Below are positions 1 to 8,628 of a stretch of DNA of 9,060 bases, piece after piece. How positions within the stretch are numbered: position 1 is the first letter of the stretch; every line of letters begins with the position of its first letter. Location: positions 1 through 9,060 of the forward strand of contig QFPD01000062.1 in assembly GCA_003248845.1 (NCBI GenBank). Direction: 5' to 3'. The position numbers were made by a program, and so were the translations under genes. Source of the DNA: Microbacterium sp. Its GTDB lineage: Bacteria; Actinomycetota; Actinomycetes; Actinomycetales; Microbacteriaceae. The notes under the pieces are model-generated. The model was not told the origin of the DNA. It did no database searches and saw nothing but the letters and a program-made list of their open reading frames with translations.

Positions 1-1187
1 CAGTGAACGGCCTCAATCGCACATACCCCCTCGAAGCAGGGCTTGACGAGCGGCTGACTGCCGCCGTGACGTCGGGGGCGCTACGTGCCACGAGCTCGTA
101 TGCCGAGGCGATTCCCACCGCCGAGGTCGTCGTCGTCGTCGTCCCGCTGGTCGTGGACGAGTCGACAGGCGAGCCTGACTTCTCGTTGTTGGATGCCGCG
201 AGCCGCAACATCGCCGCCCACCTCGCGCCGGGATCGATGGTCGTGTACGAGACGACGCTTCCGGTCGGCACGACCCGCACGAGGTGGAAGGCGACCCTGG
301 AGGCCGGCTCGGGACTCGTCGAGGGGCGGGACTTCGATCTTGCATACTCGCCCGAGAGGGTCTTCTCGGGACGGATCTTCCTCGACCTGCGCCGATACCC
401 GAAGCTCGTCGGTGGACTGTCGGATGCGGGGCGTGCGCGCGTCCGCGCGTTCTACGAGGCTGTGCTCGAGTTCGACGAGCGCCCCGACCTGCCCCGCCCG
501 AACGGGGTCTGGGACCTCGGCTCGGCGGAGGCGGCAGAGATGGCGAAGCTCGCCGAGACGACGTATCGCGATGTCAACATCGGTCTCGCGAATCAGTTCG
601 CGATCTTCGCGGGGGATCACGGCATCGACGTGCATCGCGTCATCGAGGCGTGCAACTCGCAGATCTTCAGCCACATCCATCGGCCGGGCATCGCTGTCGG
701 CGGTCACTGCATACCGGTATACCCGCGACTGTATCTGTCGACCGACCCAGGTGCCGACATCGTGCGCACGGCGCGTGAGTACAACGAGGGGATGCCCGAG
801 CGACTGGTCGCCAGGGCGGGAGATCTGCTGGGACCGCTTACGGGGCTGACTGCCGTCGTCCTCGGTGCCGCGTATCGCAACGGCGTGAAGGAGACCGCGT
901 TCTCCGGGGCGTTCCCGACGGTTCTCGCGCTGGTCAATCGCGGAGCGGACGTCTTCGTCCACGACCCGCTCTACTCCGATGACGAATTGCGCGCGCTCGG
1001 GTTCGAGCCCTACACCCTGGGGCAGCCGGTCGATCTCGCTGTGATCCAGACCGACCACTCGTCCTACCGCCACCTCACCCCGAGCGATCTTCCGGGCATC
1101 CGACTTCTCGTCGACGGACGCGATGTGACCGACGCGGGCATCTGGGCGGGCACACCGCGCATCGCGATCGGCGTCGGCACGGCATGA
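1..1187 (+). CDS. Nucleotide-sugar dehydrogenase, WecC/UDP-ManNAc dehydrogenase-like (5' end outside window)
   Basis: This enzyme family makes an NAD-dependent, two-step oxidation of a UDP-sugar C6 alcohol to the uronic acid, giving precursors for surface polysaccharides. The frame is open from the left edge; the GTG at base 3 is internal, because the text VNGLNRTYPLEAGLDERL matches the segment that normally follows the first beta-alpha-beta unit. About 35-45 residues, including the NAD-binding GxGxxG, are therefore missing. Counting from base 3, visible motifs are ETTLPVGTT (83-91), SPER (116-119), the helix with KLAETTYRDVN (182-192, holding the conserved Lys182), and GGHCIP with the presumed catalytic Cys236. 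The C-terminal UDP-binding domain starts near VLGAAYRNGVKETAFSG. The residue usually Asp after GGHCIPV is Tyr240, a variant I recall from an actinobacterial subfamily. The exact sugar (ManNAc, GlcNAc, Glc) cannot be told. It ends 13 bases from the convergent CAP gene. Confidence 0.9.
   Translation, partial: VNGLNRTYPLEAGLDERLTAAVTSGALRATSSYAEAIPTAEVVVVVVPLVVDESTGEPDFSLLDAASRNIAAHLAPGSMVVYETTLPVGTTRTRWKATLEAGSGLVEGRDFDLAYSPERVFSGRIFLDLRRYPKLVGGLSDAGRARVRAFYEAVLEFDERPDLPRPNGVWDLGSAEAAEMAKLAETTYRDVNIGLANQFAIFAGDHGIDVHRVIEACNSQIFSHIHRPGIAVGGHCIPVYPRLYLSTDPGADIVRTAREYNEGMPERLVARAGDLLGPLTGLTAVVLGAAYRNGVKETAFSGAFPTVLALVNRGADVFVHDPLYSDDELRALGFEPYTLGQPVDLAVIQTDHSSYRHLTPSDLPGIRLLVDGRDVTDAGIWAGTPRIAIGVGTA
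126..143 (+). repeat. Six in-frame GTC units
   Basis: Six uninterrupted GTC triplets encode a run of six valines in a beta strand of the dehydrogenase's NAD domain (residues 42-47). Gain or loss of a unit would change the length without shifting the frame. It is a small microsatellite, most likely a by-product of GC-rich valine coding. Confidence 0.9.
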
Positions 1188-1200
1188 GCCCATCAGCCGG

Positions 1201-2463
1201 TCATCCGATCTGGCGGAAGATGTTCCAGCCCCAGCCGACCGCTGTGCCCGATATCCAGCTGCCGCGCCCGTCTCCCGCGTAGAGCAGGATCGTGCCGTCT
1301 CCCGCGCGCGCCAGGACGTCTGCCGTGCCATTGCCGTCGAAGTCGCCGGGGCCGAAGACCGAGCTGAATGCGTGCCAGCCGTACCCGATCTGGCGGGGCA
1401 TGCCCCACGACCAGTTCCCCAGGGTGGGATACACCCACAGTGTGCCGTTGGGTTGGCGGGCGATGATGTCTCCGCGGGAGTCGCCTGTGAAGTCCCCCGC
1501 GTTGAAGACGACGTCCGTCATCGCCCAGCCGTTGCCGATCTTGTAGCCACCGCCCAGCCAGTCGCCACTGGCGTTGGCCACATACAGCAGAAGGTCGCCG
1601 CCAGCGGTTCGACCGGTGACGTCCGGGATGCGGTCGCCGTTGAAGTCGATGCCGCCGATCAGCTGAGAGAACATGTTCCAGCCGTTTCCGATCCGCGTCG
1701 GCCCCGAAAACCCTCCGCGACCGTTGCCCGAGAACAGTGACAGATCGCCGTTCGACTCGACGCGGGCGAGATCGGGCCGTCCGTCGCCTGTGAAGTCGCC
1801 GAGCGTAGTGAAGGTCGACCATCCGCCCGAGATCGTCGACGAGCTCTTCCAGCTCGACGCGCCGTTGCCGGTATAGACCATGAGGTCACCGGTCGAGGTC
1901 GCGGCGAGCACATCGGCGTAGGCGTCGCCGTCGACATCTCCCGCGCCGGCGGAAGGCGTGCGCACGGGTGACCTCGTCCCGAAGATCTGCACCCAGTAGG
2001 TGCGGTAGCACGAGCCCGTCGCGAAGTCGACGCCGAGCCCGGTGTAAGAGCGGTTGAGGATGTTCGCGCGGTGGCCGGACGAGCCCATCCACGACGCCAT
2101 CGCGTCGGAGGCGCTACTCTGACTCGCCGCGATGTTCTCACCCGTGGATCGCCACCCGGCGAGTGCGGTGCGCTCGGAACGCCAGCTCGACGAGCTGTGG
2201 CCGAACGTGCACGAGGTGGCCATGTAGCGTGCCCACTCGCCGGCCGCGGCGTCGAGCGCGGCGTAGCTCACGAGGGCGGGAAGGCCCGCCTTCGGGCGCT
2301 CGGCGTTGGTGAGGTCGAAGACCGCACGGGCCGCGCCACCTGCCGCCTGCGCGGGTGTTGGCGCGACGACGATCAGCGCACCGACGAGGGCGGTGACCAG
2401 CAGAAGCACGCGGGCATGGGAGAGCACGTCGAGCCAGGGGGGGGCGGGTATGTTCCAGACCAT
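1201..2463 (-). CDS. Secreted CAP (SCP/PR-1) domain protein with five FG-GAP/VCBS-like repeats
   Basis: The 420-residue reading from ATG 2463 has a signal peptide: Arg18, a hydrophobic stretch at 19-34 and a likely cleavage after AQA (38-40). The CAP domain spans about 46-162 and keeps its signature residues: His89 in FGHS, Glu109 in GENIA, His131 and Asn134 in SGHRANIL, then YWVQIFG. Cys85 and Cys152 may form a disulfide. From about 171 to the end come five units of 46-51 residues, each with a Ca-loop-like motif (DVDGD 177, DFTGD 223, DFNGD 273, DFTGD 324, DFDGN 374) and a GxGW element, as in FG-GAP/VCBS beta-propeller repeats. CAP proteins are extracellular; their bacterial role is mostly unknown. 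The start is uncertain: GTG 2490, ATG 2463 and GTG 2427 are all in frame and none has a strong Shine-Dalgarno. GTG 2427 would give the most classical signal peptide (MLSHAR then the hydrophobic core). It lies 33 bases behind rmlCD, so cotranscription is likely. Confidence 0.88.
   Translation of the reverse strand: MVWNIPAPPWLDVLSHARVLLLVTALVGALIVVAPTPAQAAGGAARAVFDLTNAERPKAGLPALVSYAALDAAAGEWARYMATSCTFGHSSSSWRSERTALAGWRSTGENIAASQSSASDAMASWMGSSGHRANILNRSYTGLGVDFATGSCYRTYWVQIFGTRSPVRTPSAGAGDVDGDAYADVLAATSTGDLMVYTGNGASSWKSSSTISGGWSTFTTLGDFTGDGRPDLARVESNGDLSLFSGNGRGGFSGPTRIGNGWNMFSQLIGGIDFNGDRIPDVTGRTAGGDLLLYVANASGDWLGGGYKIGNGWAMTDVVFNAGDFTGDSRGDIIARQPNGTLWVYPTLGNWSWGMPRQIGYGWHAFSSVFGPGDFDGNGTADVLARAGDGTILLYAGDGRGSWISGTAVGWGWNIFRQIG
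1204..1953 (-). repeat. Five tandem FG-GAP/VCBS-like protein repeats
   Basis: The C-terminal 250 residues of the CAP protein are five diverged tandem units of about 46-51 residues. Each has an Asp-rich loop of the type D-x-D/N/T-G-D/N followed by a hydrophobic-Asp strand, a GDLxxY-like strand, and a I-G-x-G-W-x-x-F turn (GGW, GNGW, GNGW, GYGW, GWGW). The Asp loops resemble calcium-binding loops of integrin-type propellers. The last unit ends with WNIFRQIG right at the stop codon, so the array finishes on a unit boundary. Confidence 0.85.
2437..2444 (-). repeat. C8 homopolymer near the 5' end of the CAP gene
   Basis: Eight G on the plus strand read as CCCCCCCC in the CAP gene, in codons 7-9 counted from ATG 2463 (within IPAPPW). 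A one-base slip would shift the frame before the signal peptide core if translation starts upstream of the tract, and would be harmless if it starts at GTG 2427. Confidence 0.85.
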
Positions 2464-2496
2464 AGCGACACGGGCCCGCTCTGCAACCACCCGAGG

Positions 2497-3900
2497 TCAG
2501 AAATACGCGCCCAGCGACTCCATCGCGTCGGCGGTCACCAGTCCCGTCGCCTCGAGCTTGGACAGATCCAGCACGCTGCTGCGGGGGCGGGGTGCGACGG
2601 GTCGAGCTGTCGTGGCGAAGTACTCCTCGGTCGACACCCCCGTCACACGTACGGCATCATGGCCCGAGAGCTCGTACACGGCGCGCGCGATATCGGCCCA
2701 TGTCGTCGGTGCGCCGCCACCCGTGAGGTTGTAGGCGCCGAAGGGAGCCTCGGTCGAAAGAAGGTGCCGGATGCCGCGCGCGATGTCTTCGGTGAACGTC
2801 AGCCGTCCGATCTGGTCGTCCACGACCTTCGGACCGATGCCGCGCTCCGCGAGGGAGGCCATCGTGCGCACGAAGTTGCTCCCATCGCCGATCACCCAGC
2901 TGGTCCGGACGATGTAGTGACGGGGGACGGTCGACACGATGGCGTCACCGGCGGCCTTCGTCTGCCCGTACACGCCGAGGGGCGAGATCGGATCGTCCTC
3001 GCGGTAGGGCCGCTCGGAGGTCCCGTCGAAGACGTAGTCGCTCGACACGTGCACGAGGGTGATGCCGTTCTCGGCGGCGACGCGCGCGAGGGCGGCGACG
3101 CCGGTGACGTTTGCCGCCCAGGCATCCTTTCGGCCCTCGGCCGTTTCGGCGAGGTCGACCTTGGTGTAGGCGGCCGCGTTGATGATGGTGCCGTAGTCGC
3201 GCCACCGCCGCGCGCCGGCGATACCCGGTGCGGAGAGATCGAGCGCCGCGCGGTCGGCGTATTCGATGTGCGCGGCGTCGCCGTATTCGGCGCGCAGCGC
3301 CCGACCGAGCTGGCCGTTGGCTCCGACGACCAGGATCTTCTTCGGGGGGATCGGCGTGACGTCGGCGAGTCGCGGGTGCGCGAGATCCTTCGCGGAGATC
3401 GCGACATCGGCGAGCGGGATCGGCCAGGCGATCGCGGCGGTCTCGTCGGCGAGGTTCAGGAACGAGTACGCGGCATCCGGCGACCAATGATCGTTCACGA
3501 GATACGTGTACGCGGTGTCGGGTTCCAGGGTCTGATACGAGTTCCCGACGCCGCGGGGCACGAAGATCGCCTTCGACGGGTCGAGTTCGGTCGTGAACAC
3601 CGCCCCGAACGACGGGCCTTCGCGCAAGTCGACCCACGCGCCGAAGATCCGGCCGGTCGCGACAGATACCCACTTGTCCCACGGCTCCGCATGGATGCCG
3701 CGGGTCGTGCCGACCGCATCGTTGAACGAGATGTTGTTCTGCACCGGACCGAAATCGGGAAGGCCGAGCGCGGTCATCTTCTCCCGCTGCCAGTTCTCCT
3801 TGAACCAGCCCCGCGCATCCCCATGCACCGGCAGGTCGAACACCACCAGCCCCGGGATCGAGGTCTCTGTGACGCCCAGCTGCTTGCCGTACTCGGTCAC
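2497..3900 (-). CDS. rmlCD: Bifunctional dTDP-4-dehydrorhamnose 3,5-epimerase / dTDP-4-dehydrorhamnose reductase (RmlC-RmlD fusion)
   Basis: A single 467-residue protein carries the last two steps of dTDP-L-rhamnose synthesis. Residues about 1-180 form the RmlC cupin domain: RGIH with presumed catalytic His70, Lys76, VDLREG (90-95), Tyr133 aligned with the catalytic tyrosine, and SAKD (169-172). Residues about 188-467 form the RmlD reductase: the NADPH-binding GANGQLG (193-199), NAAAYTKVDLAE (241-252), SSDYVFDG (286-293) and the YGQTK active-site pair Tyr311/Lys315. The GTG start at 3900 lies 4 bases after the rmlB stop and 10 bases behind GAAGGGG; the longer upstream reading overlaps rmlB in another frame and is not credible. 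The usual HGF motif of RmlC is NSY here (120-122). Separate RmlC and RmlD proteins are commoner, but fused forms are known in Actinobacteria. Translation is probably coupled to rmlB. Confidence 0.93.
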   Translation of the reverse strand: MTEYGKQLGVTETSIPGLVVFDLPVHGDARGWFKENWQREKMTALGLPDFGPVQNNISFNDAVGTTRGIHAEPWDKWVSVATGRIFGAWVDLREGPSFGAVFTTELDPSKAIFVPRGVGNSYQTLEPDTAYTYLVNDHWSPDAAYSFLNLADETAAIAWPIPLADVAISAKDLAHPRLADVTPIPPKKILVVGANGQLGRALRAEYGDAAHIEYADRAALDLSAPGIAGARRWRDYGTIINAAAYTKVDLAETAEGRKDAWAANVTGVAALARVAAENGITLVHVSSDYVFDGTSERPYREDDPISPLGVYGQTKAAGDAIVSTVPRHYIVRTSWVIGDGSNFVRTMASLAERGIGPKVVDDQIGRLTFTEDIARGIRHLLSTEAPFGAYNLTGGGAPTTWADIARAVYELSGHDAVRVTGVSTEEYFATTARPVAPRPRSSVLDLSKLEATGLVTADAMESLGAYF

Positions 3901-3904
3901 CAGG

Positions 3905-5772
<1,868 letters not shown>

Positions 5773-5863
5773 CCCCCTATCGTTCCACATCGCCTTGCGG
5801 ACTCTCGGCGTCCCGTACATCCGCTCTCAGTGCGCAAGGTGCGCTCTCCCAGGCTGAGACCGC

Positions 5864-5869
5864 TATCGT
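5864..5869 (+). promoter_or_regulatory. Candidate -10 element TATCGT for the DUF6541-like operon
   Basis: TATCGT matches the actinobacterial TAnnnT -10 pattern. A transcript starting 7 bases after it would begin at the GTG at 5876 or close by. The matching -35 position (about 5841-5846) has no good TTGACA match and lies in the second copy of the CGCTCTC repeat. The call rests on pattern and position only. Confidence 0.35.
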
Positions 5870-5875
5870 GTGACG

Positions 5876-5905
5876 GTGATCCCCGTCGGCGCGAAAGGCC
5901 AGTGA
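5876..5905 (+). CDS. Possible 9-codon leaderless leader peptide
   Basis: GTG 5876 lies 6 bases after the candidate -10 element and opens a 9-codon frame (VIPVGAKGQ read literally) ending with TGA at 5903-5905, one base before the GTG start of the DUF6541-like gene. The gene's own Shine-Dalgarno GAAAGG (5893-5898) is inside this mini-frame. Such an arrangement could couple translation of the leader to the main gene. A frame this short can easily arise by chance, so the call is weak. Confidence 0.2.
   Translation: MIPVGAKGQ
5893..5898 (+). promoter_or_regulatory. Shine-Dalgarno GAAAGG deciding the GTG 5907 start
   Basis: GAAAGG ends 8 bases before GTG 5907, a standard spacing, and supports this non-ATG start for the 647-residue protein, whose hydrophobic first segment begins at once. 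Confidence 0.7.
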
Positions 5906-5906
5906 C

Positions 5907-7850
5907 GTGACCTTCCTTCCGCTCCTTCTCCCCGTGCTGGTGGCCGTGCTGCTCCTATGGGGACTCGGTGGGTTCCTGTCTTGGACGGTTGGGCTCCGAG
6001 GGCTCTGGTTCGTCGCGGCCGCGCCCGCGTTCGCTGTGACCCTGATCGCTGGTACCGCTGTGGTGGCGTCGTGGCTTGGGGTGCCATGGTCCGTGTTGCC
6101 GGTGGCCATGGTGACTCTGCTCGTCGGCTTCGGCATCCGTTGGGTGCGCCGTGCTTTCCCGGAGCGCGCGCCCTCTGCGCGCCGCCGGATGTCGTGGCCA
6201 ATGGTCGTCGCACTCGCCACAGCCGCCCTCGTGATCGGGATCCGAGTTTTGGAGATCATCCAGGCGCCCGGGAACATCTCCCAGACGTTCGACAACATCT
6301 TCCATCTCAACGGCGTCCGCTACGTGATCGCGGAAGGTGACGCTTCCTCGCTGCGGCTGGGATACATGACGAGCCCCGACGGCAGCCTCCCGTTCTATCC
6401 CGCGGCCTGGCACGGCGTGGCATCCCTGATCGTGCAGCTGAGCGGAGCGAGTATTCCGATCGCGATCAATGCGCTCGTTCTGACGGTGTCGGCACTCGTC
6501 TCGCCCCTGGCGATCGTCGTCCTGGTGCGGACGCTCTTCGGCCGTGCGGTGCCGATCCTCGTGTCTGCGGCGCTGCTCACTGCGTCGCTCCCCGCGTTCC
6601 CGATTCTCATGATGGATTACGGCGTGCTCTACCCGCTCCAGTTGAGCCTTGCGCTGCTACCGGTGGGGCTTGCCGCGATGGTTCGGCTCCTGCGAATCTC
6701 GCCGCAGGATACGCCGCGCGGTGTCGGCTGGTGGGCACTCGTCCTCGTCGGCGTCATTCCGGGGCTCACGCTCGCGCATCCCGGCGGCTTCGTCGCGTGG
6801 CTCGCGTTGACCGTTCCGATGGTGGCATTGTTCTTCATCCGTCAGTTCCGGATCCCGCGTGACACGCGCGCGCGGCTCGGCCTCGTGCTGGCCGCAGTCG
6901 GGTACGTTGCGGTCGGTGCCGTCCTGGTACGGATCCTCAGGCCGCCCGCGGAGGCCCGCGGCTGGCCGACGCAGATGACGTTCGCAGACGCCGTTTGGCA
7001 GGTTCTCTCGGTGTCGATGTGGTATCTCGTTCCCGCGACTATCGCAGCGCTCTGCGTCGTTGCCGGCATCGTGTGGGCGCTCATCGACCGCACTCCTCGT
7101 GCCCTCGTCGCGCTCGCGATGTACTCGATCGCCGCGTTGCTGTTCGTCACGGTGGCCGCGCTGCCCTGGTCGGCGCTGCGCGACGCGCTGACCGGTAGCT
7201 GGTACAACAACCTGCCGCGCCTTGCAGCCATTCTGGCGGTCGCTCTCGTCCCGCTTGCCGCGTATGGCGCCGGGCGCACCTGGATTGCGCTCACGACTCG
7301 AACGCGCGTAGGCGCCGGCCTCCGCGCAGGGCGTCGAGTATCCCGTGTCGCCATCGGCGCACTCGCCGCTGCCGCTCTGCTCATCGCGCTGCAGGCAGAC
7401 GGCGCGATGACTCGTGCCGTCGACTGGGCGTCGCCGCTGTACCGGCTCGACGACGCCTCCGCGCTACTGACAGCCGATGAGTACGCACTTCTCCAGCGCG
7501 TTCCGGACGAAGTGCCTGCGGGGGTTCGCATCGCTGGCAGCCCCTTCACGGGCGCATCCCTCGCCTACGCGATCTCCGACCGCCCAGTGCTGATGCCACA
7601 TGCGCTGATGTACATCTCCAACGAGCTGCAGGAGATCAACGACGGGCTCGACACCGCCCAGCGCGGCAGCGCGGTTTGCGCGGCGCTCGCCGACCTCGAC
7701 GTCGGCTACGTGCTCGACTTCGGCGCTCAGGAGGTGCACCCGGGCGCGCACCCGTTCCCCGGCCTGGACGAGCTCGCGACCTCGTCGTCGGTCGAACTCG
7801 TCGACGCGGAGGGCGACGCGCGCCTCTACCGCATCGTCGCATGTGGGTGA
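5907..7850 (+). CDS. Polytopic membrane protein, DUF6541-like, possible GT-C type glycosyltransferase
   Basis: A 647-residue integral membrane protein with about 13-14 hydrophobic segments (for example 3-22, 33-53, 60-80, 97-114, 183-208, 213-236, 274-310, 324-342, 366-392, 398-420, 436-456, 478-496), then a soluble C-terminal part of about 150 residues (500-647), probably outside the membrane. The early loop holds FDNIFHLNGVRYV (128-140) and FYPAAWHG (163-170), and a later loop holds WYNNLPRLA (432-440); I recognise these as features of the actinobacterial DUF6541 family. An Asp/His pair in the first outer loop recalls GT-C enzymes that use polyprenyl-phosphate sugars, but that role is inferred. 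The GTG 5907 start has GAAAGG 8 bases upstream. It is followed after 31 bases by the GT2 gene, so it likely belongs to the same lipid-linked sugar pathway. The acceptor is unknown. Confidence 0.82.
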   Translation: MTFLPLLLPVLVAVLLLWGLGGFLSWTVGLRGLWFVAAAPAFAVTLIAGTAVVASWLGVPWSVLPVAMVTLLVGFGIRWVRRAFPERAPSARRRMSWPMVVALATAALVIGIRVLEIIQAPGNISQTFDNIFHLNGVRYVIAEGDASSLRLGYMTSPDGSLPFYPAAWHGVASLIVQLSGASIPIAINALVLTVSALVSPLAIVVLVRTLFGRAVPILVSAALLTASLPAFPILMMDYGVLYPLQLSLALLPVGLAAMVRLLRISPQDTPRGVGWWALVLVGVIPGLTLAHPGGFVAWLALTVPMVALFFIRQFRIPRDTRARLGLVLAAVGYVAVGAVLVRILRPPAEARGWPTQMTFADAVWQVLSVSMWYLVPATIAALCVVAGIVWALIDRTPRALVALAMYSIAALLFVTVAALPWSALRDALTGSWYNNLPRLAAILAVALVPLAAYGAGRTWIALTTRTRVGAGLRAGRRVSRVAIGALAAAALLIALQADGAMTRAVDWASPLYRLDDASALLTADEYALLQRVPDEVPAGVRIAGSPFTGASLAYAISDRPVLMPHALMYISNELQEINDGLDTAQRGSAVCAALADLDVGYVLDFGAQEVHPGAHPFPGLDELATSSSVELVDAEGDARLYRIVACG

Positions 7851-7866
7851 GGGGAAGCGCCCCCGA

Positions 7867-7872
7867 TAGACT
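7867..7872 (+). promoter_or_regulatory. Candidate -10 element TAGACT for a leaderless or short-leader GT2 transcript
   Basis: GATAGACT sits in the 31-base gap before the GT2 gene. TAGACT fits the TAnnnT -10 pattern and is 9 bases from the ATG at 7882, so transcription would start at or within a few bases of the start codon. There is no clear Shine-Dalgarno for the ATG, which fits leaderless initiation. The -35 region falls at the end of the upstream gene and shows no strong match. Confidence 0.45.
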
Positions 7873-7881
7873 GGCCGGACT

Positions 7882-8628
7882 ATGCCGGTTGCCCCAGACA
7901 ATGTGCTCGTGATCGTTCCCGCGTGGAATGAGGAGCAAAACGTCGGCACCACCGTTCGCGAGATCCTGGCGGCCGATCCGCGCTATCACGTCGCCGTCGT
8001 CGACGACGGCTCGAGCGATGCAACTGCCGATGTCGGGCGGGAGGCGGGCGCGATCGTGCTCAGCCTTCCCTTCAACCTCGGCGTCGGCGGCGCGATGCGA
8101 ACTGGCTTCACCTACGCGCAGCGCGAGGGTTATCGACGCGCGATACAGGTGGATGCCGACGGCCAGCACAACCCCGTTGACATTGAGCGCGTCCTCGCCG
8201 GTCTCGAAGATGCGGATATCTCGATCGGTGCGCGCTTCAGCGACGTCGGCGAGTACGAGGTGCGCGGCCCGCGTAAATGGGCGATGAAGTTCTTGGCCGC
8301 GGTCCTATCGCGCGTCGCCAAAACGCGATTGACCGATGTCACGAGCGGGTTCCGGGCGGCCGGGCCGCGAGCGATCGCACAGTACGTCCGCTACTATCCC
8401 GCCGAATATCTGGGTGACACGCTCGATTCTCTCGTCGCGGCCTGTCACGCGGGATTGACTGTCACGCAGGTCCCCGTGGCAATGCGACCCCGCCGACACG
8501 GGAATCCCAGCCAGGGCCCAGTCGGCTCGGCGATGTACTTGCTGCGCTCGGTTTTCGCTCTCGGACTCGCCTTGCTGCGGACTACGAGGATCACGGAGTC
8601 GGCGCGTGCTCATGGGGTGATCGCATGA
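7882..8628 (+). CDS. Family 2 glycosyltransferase, polyprenyl-phosphate sugar synthase-like
   Basis: A 248-residue GT-A fold enzyme. It shows VPAWNEE (12-18), VDDGSSD (40-46) that binds the nucleotide, NLGVGGAM (65-72), the metal-binding DADGQH (91-96, DxD type), and TDVTSGFRA (151-159) followed by GDTLD (178-182) near the acceptor site, then RRHGNPS (204-210). This layout is that of dolichyl/polyprenyl-phosphate mannose or glucose synthase-like GT2 proteins, which move a sugar from a nucleotide donor to a lipid phosphate on the cytoplasmic face. The hydrophobic segment near 217-233 may attach it to the membrane, but the two transmembrane helices seen in some GtrB/ArnC-type enzymes are missing; the DUF2304 protein encoded next could supply the anchor. 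Its last four bases overlap the DUF2304 start (ATGA), so the two are coupled. The sugar is not predictable. Confidence 0.92.
   Translation: MPVAPDNVLVIVPAWNEEQNVGTTVREILAADPRYHVAVVDDGSSDATADVGREAGAIVLSLPFNLGVGGAMRTGFTYAQREGYRRAIQVDADGQHNPVDIERVLAGLEDADISIGARFSDVGEYEVRGPRKWAMKFLAAVLSRVAKTRLTDVTSGFRAAGPRAIAQYVRYYPAEYLGDTLDSLVAACHAGLTVTQVPVAMRPRRHGNPSQGPVGSAMYLLRSVFALGLALLRTTRITESARAHGVIA

Larger units (their letters stand above)
5773..5906. promoter_or_regulatory. Divergent intergenic region between rmlA and the DUF6541-like gene
   Basis: This is the only substantial non-coding gap in the window and must hold the start signals for both the leftward rml operon and the rightward glycosyltransferase operon, unless the latter is read from elsewhere. 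A plausible rightward -10 (5864-5869) is noted separately. No convincing leftward -35/-10 pair is visible. A 7-base direct repeat CGCTCTC occurs at 5822-5828 and 5842-5848, 20 bases apart (about two helical turns), and GTGCGC at 5830-5835 and 5839-5844. Confidence 0.55.

Noticed and set aside
81..1331. Minus-strand open frame of 416 codons opposite the dehydrogenase
   Set aside because: The plus strand clearly encodes a dehydrogenase; the antisense translation is an Arg/Asp-rich low-information sequence and also runs into the CAP gene in another frame.
5791..5820. Longest RmlA start at ATG 5820
   Set aside because: It adds 16 residues before the canonical MKGIILAGG start and would use up part of the promoter region; known RmlA proteins start at that motif.
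6842..7549. Minus-strand open frame of 235 codons inside the DUF6541-like gene
   Set aside because: Ala/Ser/Thr/Arg-rich shadow of the membrane-protein frame; no start signal or domain.
7851..7864. GGGG-AAGCG-CCCC hairpin between the DUF6541-like and GT2 genes as a terminator
   Set aside because: The stem has only four pairs, no T run follows, and it lies right before the candidate -10 element within an apparent operon.
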